64,000 nucleotides of DNA from Ruegeria arenilitoris (GCF_013030985.1 NZ_WPYP01000005.1:237353-301352), one strand, 5' to 3'; shown: positions 17,979 through 26,459, numbered from the stretch's first letter. Numbers and translations: made by a program. The notes: generated from the sequence alone by a model not told the origin.

Positions 17979-18965
17979 ATGACGCCAACTCGTGAAGAAC
18001 AGCATTGGATGTATCGCAATATGGTCACGAGCCGCCGGTTCGAAGAGACCATTGCCGGTATCTATTTCGAGGGTAAAACGCCCGTTTTTAATATGGCTAA
18101 CGGGCCGATTCCTGGGGAAATGCATCTCAGTGACGGTCAGGAACCGGTCGCCGTCGGCGTATGTGCGCACCTCAATCCTCATGACGTCGTTACAGCGACG
18201 CATCGCCCCCACCATCAAGCGATCGCCAAGGGTGTCGACCTCGACAAAATGGCAGCAGAAATCTTCGGGAAAAAGACGGGCCTGTCCGGTGGGCGCGGCG
18301 GCCACATGCACATCTTTGATGCCGACGTAAACTTTGCTTGCTCGGGGATCATCGCGCAAGGCATGGGGCCAGCTGTAGGTGCGGCTCTTTCCCGAAAAAT
18401 GCAAAACAAACCCGGAGTTGCGGTTGCGTTTGTTGGCGAAGGCGCAGTCAACCAGGGCGGATGGCATGAAGCCATGAACTTGGCCGCCGTTTGGAACCTG
18501 CCCTTTGTCTGCGTGATCGAGGACAATGCATGGGGCATCTCCGTTTCCAAAGAAGCCTCAACAGCGGTTACGAACAACGCAGATCGCGCTGCGGCTTACG
18601 GCATTCCCGGAAAACGCATCGACGGTAATGATCCTTACGCGATCTATGACGCAGCCGGAGAAGCCATAACGCGCGCACGCGCTGGCGAAGGTCCGACCCT
18701 TTTGGAAATCGAGACATATCGCCTGGCGGGACACTTCATGGGGGATGCCGAAGGGTATCGGCCAGAAGGCGAAAAGGACGCGCTTTTCGAAAAGGATCCT
18801 ATTCCGAAAATGCGGACCAAAATGCTCGCCGATGGCACAGCCAGCGAAGCTGAACTCGACGCAATCGAAGCCGAAAGCGCGGCACGCGTCGAGGCTGCAA
18901 TCAAATTCGCCCGGGAGAGCGAAGAACCAGCACCTGAAGATGCGCTGAAAGCAGTCTTTGCCTGA
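17979..18965 (+). CDS. acoA: Acetoin dehydrogenase-type E1 alpha subunit (TPP-dependent)
   Basis: A 328-residue E1 alpha. The thiamine diphosphate motif runs from VGEGAVNQG to IEDNAWG (GEG, then N). HRPHHQAIAKGVD and SGGRGGHMHIF match acetoin and pyruvate dehydrogenase alpha chains. GGGAGGAG stands 4-11 bases before ATG 17979. It is the first gene of a long operon with E1 beta 18 bases later. With AcoB it would decarboxylate or cleave acetoin (or another 2-oxo compound) and pass the acyl group to the lipoyl carrier. That the substrate is acetoin is inferred from similarity and from the AcoR-like regulator. Confidence 0.8.
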   Translation: MTPTREEQHWMYRNMVTSRRFEETIAGIYFEGKTPVFNMANGPIPGEMHLSDGQEPVAVGVCAHLNPHDVVTATHRPHHQAIAKGVDLDKMAAEIFGKKTGLSGGRGGHMHIFDADVNFACSGIIAQGMGPAVGAALSRKMQNKPGVAVAFVGEGAVNQGGWHEAMNLAAVWNLPFVCVIEDNAWGISVSKEASTAVTNNADRAAAYGIPGKRIDGNDPYAIYDAAGEAITRARAGEGPTLLEIETYRLAGHFMGDAEGYRPEGEKDALFEKDPIPKMRTKMLADGTASEAELDAIEAESAARVEAAIKFARESEEPAPEDALKAVFA

Positions 18966-18983
18966 GCTTGAGGGAGGAAAAAA

Positions 18984-20003
18984 ATGAACAAACCAAACGA
19001 AAGAAAGCTGACCATCGCCCGAGCTATGGCCGAGGCGATGCAGCAGGAAATGCAGATTGACCCTTCCGTATTCGTGATGGGTGAAGATATCGGTGCACTG
19101 GGCGGAGTTTACGGCAATACTCGCGGCCTCTTGGACGAGTTTGGTGCCGAACGGGTTCGCGACACTCCGATCTCGGAAACAGCCTTTATTGGCGCCGCAG
19201 TTGGCGCAGCCCAGGACGGGATGCGGCCGGTTGTCGAACTGATGTTCGTGGACTTTTTCGGCGTTTGCTTCGATGCGATCTACAATCTAATGGCCAAGAA
19301 CATCTACTTCTCGGGTGGTAATTTCAAAGTACCGATGGTGCTGATGACTTCGACCGGCGGTGGTTACTCGGACGCTGGACAGCACTCGCAATGTGTCTAC
19401 GGCACTTTTGCCCACTTACCGGGTATGAAAGTCGTGGCCCCTTCCAACGCCTACGATGCTAAGGGGCTGATGACGGCAGCAATGCGCGACGATAGCCCCG
19501 TGGTCTACATGTACCACAAGAGCCTTCAAGGCATGGGGTGGTTGGGCACCGAAGCCGGTGCAACCGTTCATGTACCCGAGGAAAGCTACACTGTGGAAAT
19601 CGGCAAGGCCAAAGTGGTGCGCGAAGGTTCAGATGTCACAATTGTCAGCCTTGGCATGGGCGTTCACAATGCGCTTAAGGCCGCTGCCACGCTGGAAGCA
19701 CAGGGCGTCAGCGCCGAAGTTGTGGACCTCGTCAGCCTCGTGCCGCTGGACCGCGAAACGATCCGAGCCTCAGTGGCCAAAACCGGCCGACTGATCGTCG
19801 TTGACGAAGATTACATGAGCTACGGCGTCTCGGGTGAAATCATCGCGACGGTTACAGAGCATAACATCTCGGTGCTGAAAGCCGCACCCAAAAGGATTGC
19901 TTTCCCGGATGTTCCGATCCCGTTCTCTCGCGTCATGGAGCAACACTGCTTGCCGAACCCGGACAAGATCGTCGCAGCCTGGAACGACATGAAAGCCGCC
20001 TGA
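18984..20003 (+). CDS. acoB: Acetoin dehydrogenase-type E1 beta subunit
   Basis: A 339-residue E1 beta. GEDIGALGGVYGNTRGL and DTPISETAFIGAAVGAA are the conserved beta-chain segments that complete the thiamine site; GQHSQCVYGTFAHLPGMKVV is also standard. AGGGAGGAAA precedes the ATG. The protein forms the alpha2beta2 E1 with the upstream product. The next gene is 70 bases on, across a hairpin at 20031-20053. Confidence 0.85.
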   Translation: MNKPNERKLTIARAMAEAMQQEMQIDPSVFVMGEDIGALGGVYGNTRGLLDEFGAERVRDTPISETAFIGAAVGAAQDGMRPVVELMFVDFFGVCFDAIYNLMAKNIYFSGGNFKVPMVLMTSTGGGYSDAGQHSQCVYGTFAHLPGMKVVAPSNAYDAKGLMTAAMRDDSPVVYMYHKSLQGMGWLGTEAGATVHVPEESYTVEIGKAKVVREGSDVTIVSLGMGVHNALKAAATLEAQGVSAEVVDLVSLVPLDRETIRASVAKTGRLIVVDEDYMSYGVSGEIIATVTEHNISVLKAAPKRIAFPDVPIPFSRVMEQHCLPNPDKIVAAWNDMKAA

Positions 20004-20030
20004 GCCACACACCAGTGAAAACATCAAGCA

Positions 20031-20053
20031 CGGGGCAGCAATTTGCCGCCCCG
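20031..20053 (+). other. Intra-operon hairpin between E1 beta and the lipoyl carrier
   Basis: An 11-bp inverted repeat (one mismatch) around a single T: CGGGGCAGCAA and TTGCCGCCCCG. There is no T-run, so it is not a normal terminator. Its place suggests an mRNA stability or processing signal separating the E1 from the carrier/E2 part. Confidence 0.5.
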
Positions 20054-20073
20054 AACAAGGAAGGAGTGCCTAA

Positions 20074-20307
20074 ATGGCAACTGATATCGTTATCCCTTCG
20101 GATCTATGGGAAGAGGACGAGGAAACCGTCATCACAAGCTGGCTGGTTGATGATGGGTCTACCGTCGAAGAAGGTGCCCTGATTGCCGAAATTATGACGG
20201 CTAAGGTTCAGTATGAAATCCTTGCCCCGGCATCCGGTACCGTAAGCATCAAAGAAGAGGCCGATGCTGTCGTCGCCAAAGGCGCCGTGATCGGATCGAT
20301 AGAATGA
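20074..20307 (+). CDS. Free-standing lipoyl carrier protein (E2 N-terminal domain)
   Basis: A 77-residue biotinyl/lipoyl domain and nothing else. The lysine to be lipoylated is in EIMTAKVQYE (around residue 45), at the tip of the hairpin where E2 proteins have their lipoyl-lysine. AAGGAGTGCC precedes the ATG. The catalytic part is encoded next, overlapping by 4 bases (ATGA). In normal AcoC/PDH-E2 one chain carries both. The separate carrier must shuttle between E1, E2 and E3 freely. Confidence 0.85.
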   Translation: MATDIVIPSDLWEEDEETVITSWLVDDGSTVEEGALIAEIMTAKVQYEILAPASGTVSIKEEADAVVAKGAVIGSIE

Positions 20308-20984
20308 GCGGCGGAGTGAGGAATGTCCCGCTCAAGGGTGTGCGCGGGATGATCGCGGACGCGATGGTGAAAAGCCTGCAGACAGCCGCTCAGCTGACGC
20401 ATCAGGGCAGCGCCGACGCGACCGCTCTTTTGGCGGAAAAGGCCCGGTTGGCCGAAGCAGGAACCAAGGCTTCGGTTGAGGATCTTTTGATGTCAGCGGT
20501 CATCCGCGCTTTGAAAAAGAACCCGGACGCCAATGGCCGAGTGGAAGGAAAAGACGTCAAGCTTTCCAGCGGGATTGATCTGTCGGTTGCCATTGCCTTG
20601 CCGGGCAACTTGTTGGTCGCACCAGCGATCTTTGGCGCGGGTGAGATGGATGTTTCTGAACTTAGGGCGGCGCGACAAGACCTTGCCGCTCGGGCAAAGA
20701 CCAACAAGCTCAGCGTTACAGAAATGACTGGCGGCACGTTCACTGTCAGTAATCTTGGATTGACCAGGGTCGAGCACTTCACACCAATCATCAATGCCCC
20801 GCAAATCTGCATTCTGGGTATCGGGCGCCTTACTGACAGGGCGGTTCGAAGCGAAGATGGCGGCATCGAGCTGCGTCCGCATGTGGGCCTGTCATTAACT
20901 TTTGACCATCGTGCCCTCGACGGGGCCCCGGCGGGCGACCTTCTGACTTCGATATGTGAAGAAATTGAAGGAATGGGCAAGTGA
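20304..20984 (+). CDS. E2 catalytic domain, 2-oxoacid dehydrogenase acyltransferase
   Basis: A 226-residue acyltransferase domain. The catalytic motif DHRALDGAPAG near the C-terminus is intact. It starts directly with the core (NVPLKGVRGMIADAM); no lipoyl domain and no peripheral-subunit-binding domain remain. Its stop overlaps the start of the lipoate ligase gene (GTGA). The protein would transfer the acyl group from the free lipoyl carrier to CoA and probably forms the trimer-based core. How it holds E1 and E3 without the binding domain is unclear. Confidence 0.85.
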   Translation: MSGGVRNVPLKGVRGMIADAMVKSLQTAAQLTHQGSADATALLAEKARLAEAGTKASVEDLLMSAVIRALKKNPDANGRVEGKDVKLSSGIDLSVAIALPGNLLVAPAIFGAGEMDVSELRAARQDLAARAKTNKLSVTEMTGGTFTVSNLGLTRVEHFTPIINAPQICILGIGRLTDRAVRSEDGGIELRPHVGLSLTFDHRALDGAPAGDLLTSICEEIEGMGK

Positions 20985-21691
20985 CCGGCCTTCTACGGTG
21001 GTTTTCAAGCCCGGCCGAGGGTTTGGCTTTTGAAGCCAAGCTTTTTTCCGCACGGGAATCTGCCGTGGGCCTCTGGGCCAGCGAAAACGATGCACTGGTC
21101 TGTCCGGCTTCGTATCGTAAATACCACGGTTTCAAGGATGCTTCATCGCATTCGCTGAAGCGCGGTTGGCCGGTCTTTACTCGGCCAACCGGGGGCGGCG
21201 CTGTTCCGCAAGGGTCGGGGGTTGTCAATTTGGCAATCGCTTTCACCGCGCCGCGCGGTTTCACGATCAATGATGGCTATAGGCTTATTACTGGCATCAT
21301 CCGCAACGGGCTGGGTTCCACAGGAGTTAGGCTGGCCACAGGTCCAACGCCCACCAGTTTCTGCGACGGCGACTGGAATCTCTCCATTCAGGGGAAAAAG
21401 GTCGTGGGTACGGCGCAGCGCTGGAAACCACTTGGCGAAACTAAAACCCGGGTTTTGGCCCATGCCCTGATCCTGACCGAGGGCTCAGTTGGACCCGGTA
21501 CTCGGGCGGTTGACGCCTTTAATGCCGATCTCGGATTGGGCGCAGTCTCTTGTGACGCTCACACGAGTTTGGAGCTTGCCACCGACAAAGCTATGCGGGC
21601 TCCTGGCACCCTCGTTCAAGACCTACACGCAGCTTCAGTTTCAGCTCTGCGATCCATTCACTTCGAAGCACAGAACTCTGTCGCGGCATGA
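20981..21691 (+). CDS. Lipoate-protein ligase/octanoyltransferase family protein
   Basis: A 236-residue protein with RPTGGGAVPQGSGVVNLAIA, a variant of the LplA RRxxGGG...H..G..N motif in which the histidine is replaced, and the invariant lysine in IQGKKVVGTAQR. The start is a GTG overlapping the E2 stop. Position in the operon suggests it loads lipoate or octanoate onto the carrier at 20074-20307. The variant motif may mean a changed acyl-donor specificity; this is inference. A terminator-like hairpin follows. Confidence 0.8.
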   Translation: MTGLLRWFSSPAEGLAFEAKLFSARESAVGLWASENDALVCPASYRKYHGFKDASSHSLKRGWPVFTRPTGGGAVPQGSGVVNLAIAFTAPRGFTINDGYRLITGIIRNGLGSTGVRLATGPTPTSFCDGDWNLSIQGKKVVGTAQRWKPLGETKTRVLAHALILTEGSVGPGTRAVDAFNADLGLGAVSCDAHTSLELATDKAMRAPGTLVQDLHAASVSALRSIHFEAQNSVAA

Positions 21692-21702
21692 ACAAAGACA
21701 TG

Positions 21703-21726
21703 AGCCGCAAGAGGAGAGCGGCTTTT
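21703..21726 (+). terminator. Weak terminator-like hairpin after the lipoate ligase gene
   Basis: AGCCGC and GCGGCT form a perfect 6-bp stem with a 9-base loop, followed by TTT. Read-through would let the downstream genes be expressed at a lower level. Confidence 0.5.
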
Positions 21727-21744
21727 AAGTAAAGGGAGGAAACC

Positions 21745-22107
21745 ATGTCTAACGAAACGATCCACATTCACCTGAAAGTTGGTGTGCCCTCAGAAAACGG
21801 CAGCAAGTTCGAAGACCTCATGACTGAGCTCGTCACGAGAACTCAAAACGAACCGGGCACGCTGGTTTATGAATGGTATCGCACGGACGACGGCGCCACC
21901 TGGCACGTTATTGAACGATATGCGGACGCTGAGAATGGCGATCTGCATGTGAGAGGGTTTGCCGAAAACTACGCAGGTCGGTTCTTCGAATTGATCGACG
22001 GGTGCGAAGCCATCGTTTCGGAGAATGCGACGCCATACATCCGCGGCATCCTGGAGGGGATCGCGCCCCTCTACGTCTCTCAGAAGGGCGGGTTTCACCG
22101 CTTCTGA
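21745..22107 (+). CDS. ABM-domain protein (antibiotic biosynthesis monooxygenase-like)
   Basis: A 120-residue ferredoxin-like fold with the ABM pattern: HLKVGVPSENGSKFEDLM, then GTLVYEWYRTDDG, and HVIERYADAE. These small proteins oxidise quinols or aromatic rings without cofactors, or act as dimeric chaperones. GGGAGGAAACC is the ribosome site. In this operon it may act on an intermediate of the alcohol/acyloin pathway; nothing in the sequence fixes the substrate. Confidence 0.8.
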   Translation: MSNETIHIHLKVGVPSENGSKFEDLMTELVTRTQNEPGTLVYEWYRTDDGATWHVIERYADAENGDLHVRGFAENYAGRFFELIDGCEAIVSENATPYIRGILEGIAPLYVSQKGGFHRF

Positions 22108-22204
22108 TCCACGCAGGATCGCCTCGATGGGCCCTCACCCAGACGTCATCAGGCCGTTTAGCAGGTCCGAAAGAACGGGCTCAAAATCCAAAAAGGAGGA
22201 GAAT

Positions 22205-22798
22205 ATGGATTTCGAAACCAAGAATCCCAAACCGCTAAAAGCGCAAAAAGATCGGCTAAGTCGCCGAAGCTTTCTGGTCAAATCAATCTTGGCTGGGACA
22301 AGTGCAACAGCGATTGTCGGGGCCGCGGGCAACGTCTTTGCAGCAACGTTGAACGAGGATCAGGCAATCACAATGCTGCAGATCGTTCAAGATATCTTCC
22401 CTCACCCGGATTTTCTGCCGCTGAGCATCTATCAGGACGTTTTGACGGGTGTCCTGACCGAGGCGGATACTTCGGAGGAAACCGCGAAACTTCTGTCTGA
22501 TGGGTTGCAGGATCTCAATGCGCGATCTGTCGAGCTCCATGGCACTCCCTATGCAGATGTGGATGCCTACGTAAAACGGGAAGCACTTCTGCGCATCGTT
22601 CAGGACAGCGATTTTTTTCAGAAACTCCGATGGGCCACCTGGAGCGGCATCTACATCAATCCAAAAGCTTGGCCGCAATTCGGCTATGAGGGCTCCTCTT
22701 GGGAAGAAGGCGGCTACATCGACCGTGGATTCAGCGATGCGACTTGGATTCCGCCGGGCCCGACGCTCGAGGAGCGTTTGAAGGCTGTTGGCAGATAA
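22205..22798 (+). CDS. Tat-exported small subunit of a GMC dehydrogenase (gluconate 2-dehydrogenase subunit 3 type)
   Basis: A 197-residue protein with a Tat signal (SRRSFLVKS, residues about 19-27, and a hydrophobic stretch ending near AFAAT). The mature part has ITMLQIVQDIFPHPDF, like the gluconate 2-dehydrogenase small subunit, and ends with a C-terminal WEEGGYIDRGFSDATW. The AAGGAGGAG site fixes ATG 22205. It is followed by the large GMC subunit, which has no signal, so the pair probably leaves the cytoplasm together by a hitchhiker mechanism. It is paralogous to 54165-54716. Confidence 0.85.
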   Translation: MDFETKNPKPLKAQKDRLSRRSFLVKSILAGTSATAIVGAAGNVFAATLNEDQAITMLQIVQDIFPHPDFLPLSIYQDVLTGVLTEADTSEETAKLLSDGLQDLNARSVELHGTPYADVDAYVKREALLRIVQDSDFFQKLRWATWSGIYINPKAWPQFGYEGSSWEEGGYIDRGFSDATWIPPGPTLEERLKAVGR

Positions 22799-22818
22799 AG
22801 AAAGCGGGAGGAAGCAAA

Positions 22819-24399
22819 ATGGCTAACCAATTTGACTTGGACGACGACAGCGTTGTCGTCATCGTTGGTTCGGGGGCTGGCGGCGGAACGCTGGCCAATG
22901 AACTTGCTCAAAAAGGTATCTCTTCGGTTGTTCTGGAGGCCGGCGGCGTTTTCGAGTTTGACGACATCGAAAACGATGAATGGGGCATGTTTCTCAAGCT
23001 GACCGATTTCGACAAGCGATATTCGGCCGGGGGCTGGCACGGGGCTCAGAACCACCCGACATTGCCGAACTGGCTGGTCAAGGGTCTTGGCGGCTCGACG
23101 GTTCATTGGGCGGGTGTTTCGCTGCGCTTTTATGAGCACGAGTTCAAAATGCGCACCGTGAACGGCGATATTCAGAACGCCAATGTAGAAGACTGGCCGA
23201 TCACATTGGAAGAGCTGGAGCCGTACTACGATCGCGCCGAAGTCAAGATGGGCGTGACAGGTAAGGCTACGGGCATGCCGCATCTGCCTTGGAGCAACGA
23301 CTTCCGTGTTCTTGCCGAAGGTGCACGCCGTGTTGGCTATACGAAAATCCAGTCCGGACCGATGGCGATCAATTCAGAAGACTATGGAGGCCGACCCGCT
23401 TGTCAACAAATTGGGTTCTGTATGCAGGGCTGCAAGATCGGTGCTAAATGGTCGACAAACATCACTGAAATTCCGGCCGCCGAGGAAACGGGCAAATGTG
23501 AAGTTCGCACCAATTGTATGGTGTTGAAGATCGAGCACGACGAAGCCGGAAAAGCCACAGGTGTGATTTATGCCGATAAAGACGGCAACCACCATGTTCA
23601 AAAGGCCCGTATCGTCGCGGTCGCTGGCAACTCGATTGAGACCCCGCGCCTGCTTTTGAACTCGGCATCATCGATGTTCCCGGACGGCTTGGCTAACTCT
23701 TCCGGCCAGGTAGGAAAAAACTACATGGTTCACGTTAATGGTGGCGTCTACAGCGAGATGCCGGAACGTGTACACATCCACCGCGGGACCCAGGTGGCTG
23801 GTATCGTTGCTGACGAAGTCCCCAACAATCCCGATCGTGGTTTCACAGGAGGGTATCACCTCGAGAAACTGACTCTTGGTCTTCCGGTTATGTCGCTCTT
23901 TCTGAAACGCGGGAACGGAGCCTGGGGCAAGGATTTGGCTGAAGCCTTGGAGAAATATGACTATCTGTCCGGCGTGTACATTGTGGGTGAAGATCTGGCG
24001 CAAGAGCAGAACCGCATCACGCTGCATGACAGTGAAAAAGACCAGCATGGTCTTCCAGTGCCAATCGTAAACCGCACGCCACATAACAACGATGAACGTA
24101 TGCTGAAGCATGCTTATGGAGTGATGGATAAAATCCATGATGCCGTTGGCGCGAAGGTGACACACCATTTGGCCAAATACCCGGCAAGCCACAACATGGG
24201 CACGGCCCGGATGCATGAGGACCCTGACAAGGGTGTCGTGAACAAATGGGGTCAGGCCCACGATGTTCCGAACCTGTTCATTTCGGACGGCAGCGTATTC
24301 ACCTCATCCGGCGCGGCCAACCCCACATTGACCATCGTCGCACTGGTCATCCGCCAGGCAGAGTACATCGCGCAAGAGATGAACGCTCAAAACATCTGA
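22819..24399 (+). CDS. GMC-family flavin alcohol dehydrogenase, large subunit
   Basis: A 526-residue GMC oxidoreductase. The FAD motif GSGAGGGTLANELA is near residue 14, LGGSTVHWAGVSL lies in the flavin-attachment region, and the C-terminus carries the SHNMGTARM histidine and SGAANPTLTIVAL. The cysteine cluster CQQIGFCMQGCKIG resembles that of membrane gluconate and sorbitol dehydrogenases, which pass electrons to a cytochrome c. No cytochrome subunit gene is adjacent. The likely substrate, from the operon, is a small alcohol or diol converted to the compound used by AcoAB. The paralogue at 54755 has the same layout. Confidence 0.85.
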   Translation: MANQFDLDDDSVVVIVGSGAGGGTLANELAQKGISSVVLEAGGVFEFDDIENDEWGMFLKLTDFDKRYSAGGWHGAQNHPTLPNWLVKGLGGSTVHWAGVSLRFYEHEFKMRTVNGDIQNANVEDWPITLEELEPYYDRAEVKMGVTGKATGMPHLPWSNDFRVLAEGARRVGYTKIQSGPMAINSEDYGGRPACQQIGFCMQGCKIGAKWSTNITEIPAAEETGKCEVRTNCMVLKIEHDEAGKATGVIYADKDGNHHVQKARIVAVAGNSIETPRLLLNSASSMFPDGLANSSGQVGKNYMVHVNGGVYSEMPERVHIHRGTQVAGIVADEVPNNPDRGFTGGYHLEKLTLGLPVMSLFLKRGNGAWGKDLAEALEKYDYLSGVYIVGEDLAQEQNRITLHDSEKDQHGLPVPIVNRTPHNNDERMLKHAYGVMDKIHDAVGAKVTHHLAKYPASHNMGTARMHEDPDKGVVNKWGQAHDVPNLFISDGSVFTSSGAANPTLTIVALVIRQAEYIAQEMNAQNI

Positions 24400-24406
24400 C
24401 GCCACA

Positions 24407-24460
24407 AGCGCCTCTCCCCGGTGCGGTCAGGCTTTTCGGCCTGGCTGCATTGGAGGCGCT
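24407..24460 (+). other. Nested hairpin between the GMC and VOC genes
   Basis: AGCGCCTC (24407-24414) pairs with GAGGCGCT (24453-24460), and inside CAGGC/GCCTG (24428-24443) forms a second hairpin with a TTTTCG loop. There is no T-tract after it. It may be an RNA processing or stability element, or a partial terminator. Confidence 0.5.
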
Positions 24461-24521
24461 CGGCCTGCGTGAAAACGGGGTTCGCTTGCCCCAAAACAGC
24501 ATCAATCCGAAGGAGGAGAAA

Positions 24522-25115
24522 ATGTTCAAAAAACTTAGCAATCTCGCGTGCACCACAACACTGGCACTTGGCCTACCGGCAGTCGCACTTGCCGAACTAC
24601 CAGGCATGCGCGGAACTCAGCACATCGGGATCACCGTACCCGACGTGGATGAAGCCGTTGAATTCCTTGTCGACGTCCTGGGATGCGAGTCCTTTTTTTC
24701 CTTCGGTCCATTCGGTCCGTTTGAAGATGACTGGATGACCGAAAACCTGAACGTCAATCCGCGCGCGGTCATTGATGTCATTACCATGGTACGCTGCGGC
24801 AATGGCCCAGCCTATGAAGTATTCAAATACACCTCGCCGGATCAGAACCCCAACCCGCCAAAGAACAGCGACATCGGCGGCTATCACTTGGCGTTCTATG
24901 TCGACGACATGCAGGCTGCCGTTCAGTACCTGCGTGACAACGGCGTGCGTGTATTGGCGGAGCCCCACGACCTTCCCGGTATTCCGTTGGAAGGCGAACA
25001 ATGGGTGTACTTCATGTCGCCTTGGGGAGCACAAATGGAACTCGTCAGCTTCCCCGACGACATAGCCTTCCACAAGGACCAGACAGCTCAGCGCTTCTGG
25101 GATCCGCGCGATTGA
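24522..25115 (+). CDS. Secreted VOC (glyoxalase-fold) protein
   Basis: A 197-residue protein. A Sec signal (MFKKLSNLACTTTLALGLPA, cut after AVALAE) is followed by two halves of a VOC fold: HIGITVPDVDEAVEFLVD and HLAFYVDDMQAAVQYLRD. Possible metal ligands are His in QHIGIT, His in GYHLAF and Glu in QMELVS. VOC enzymes (glyoxalase, dioxygenase, epimerase) are normally cytoplasmic, so export is unusual. AAGGAGGAG precedes ATG 24522. In the operon it probably handles a reactive product of the GMC enzyme. Confidence 0.8.
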   Translation: MFKKLSNLACTTTLALGLPAVALAELPGMRGTQHIGITVPDVDEAVEFLVDVLGCESFFSFGPFGPFEDDWMTENLNVNPRAVIDVITMVRCGNGPAYEVFKYTSPDQNPNPPKNSDIGGYHLAFYVDDMQAAVQYLRDNGVRVLAEPHDLPGIPLEGEQWVYFMSPWGAQMELVSFPDDIAFHKDQTAQRFWDPRD

Positions 25116-25184
25116 TTTTCTAAACGACAATCCAAGGGCTCCGTTGCTTGACGTGTCGGAGTCCTATTCTGAGGGTGATCAGCC

Positions 25185-26459
25185 ATGGACAACTCCGTAC
25201 GTACAGCGCGAAGCTGTTTCGCAACTTGGGCAATCCACACGGTGATGGCTTTGCTGATGCTGTATGGTTTACCGCAGGGCGCGGATGCCCATTTCAGTTA
25301 TTCCGATCCTCGAATTATCCATATTGCTGAAAAGGGTGGGGACCAGTCTATTGTTCTAATTCGTATGCCCGCGCCGTTGGCTCTACTTCCGGATGACTGG
25401 CAAGGGCAGAACGACACACGTTTGCCGCCGTTTAGTGTCAGAAAAGGCGCTGACATATTTTTGGATGAGCAAGCGGTTGAAAACACCGGTTCAGAGCTCC
25501 GTAACCTATTGAACCAATCGGTGTCCGTTTGGATTGATGGTCGTAAATCGACTACGAAGGTTGAGCAATTTCGGTTCTGGGCCGATACCGAGAGACCCTC
25601 ATTTGGCACCGTCAAATCTGCGAAAGCATCATTTGAAAAGGTCGCCCGATTTGATCCGACAGCGTTGCCGTATTTCGATCTTACTGTAGACGTCGCGCTT
25701 TCGATGCCGTCTGCATCTCTCAACCGAGATCTTCGTCTCGCATCAGACCTTGGTAACAATTTTCAGGTGATGGACAGGTTTGGAACTGTCGTGAAGCTGC
25801 ATCGCAGCGACTCTGTCGAGACACAAGCGGTGATTGGTGTGCTGGATGTTTCGTATCCGGCGGCCTCAAACAAATGGATCGTTATGCGCGATGCAGCCTT
25901 AATCGGCGCAGAACACATTTACTTTGGGCTTGATCACCTGGCGATAATTATCCTGATCGCCATCGCTGCACAAAGCTGGCGCCAAGCTCTGGGGCTGGCG
26001 TCGGCCTTCACTATCGGACATATGACCACTCTTGCTGCCGGCCTCTATGGAATCGCGCCCGCAACGATCTGGTTCATACCGTTGGTGGAATTTAGCATTG
26101 CGCTTTCGATCGTTGTCGCTGGCGCATTTATTTGCTTTCAGATCAGGCATCCGCTGAGTTGGTTGGCGCTGTTCGTAATTGGACTGATCCATGGCTACGG
26201 GTTTGCCGCTTCTGCGTCTCAGGCGATGTTCGCAGGTCAGTTTGATTTCCTCGAACTGTTAGCATTCGCCTTCGGGTTGGAAGCTTGCCAATTCGCGATC
26301 TATGCCATGATCTTACCGATCATCCTGCTGGCAGATCGCCAATTTCCAATGGTGCATGACACGTGGCGCAGAGGTGTTGCTCTGTTCATCGCGGTGTTTG
26401 CCACGTCGGCTACGTTCACTCGCTTTACCGAAACAGCAGATGCTTTTGGCCTGGTTTAG
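25185..26459 (+). CDS. HupE/UreJ-family membrane protein with large periplasmic domain
   Basis: A 424-residue protein: signal or anchor helix near residues 15-34, a beta-rich extracytoplasmic domain up to about 240, then six to seven membrane helices carrying GAEHIYFGLDHLAII and FTIGHMTTL, the HupE/UreJ_2 signature with its conserved histidines. HupE proteins are tied to nickel or cobalt uptake and to hydrogenase or urease maturation. Here it sits between the VOC and E3 genes, which suggests metal supply to, or anchoring of, a periplasmic enzyme of this operon. That is inference. Confidence 0.75.
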   Translation: MDNSVRTARSCFATWAIHTVMALLMLYGLPQGADAHFSYSDPRIIHIAEKGGDQSIVLIRMPAPLALLPDDWQGQNDTRLPPFSVRKGADIFLDEQAVENTGSELRNLLNQSVSVWIDGRKSTTKVEQFRFWADTERPSFGTVKSAKASFEKVARFDPTALPYFDLTVDVALSMPSASLNRDLRLASDLGNNFQVMDRFGTVVKLHRSDSVETQAVIGVLDVSYPAASNKWIVMRDAALIGAEHIYFGLDHLAIIILIAIAAQSWRQALGLASAFTIGHMTTLAAGLYGIAPATIWFIPLVEFSIALSIVVAGAFICFQIRHPLSWLALFVIGLIHGYGFAASASQAMFAGQFDFLELLAFAFGLEACQFAIYAMILPIILLADRQFPMVHDTWRRGVALFIAVFATSATFTRFTETADAFGLV

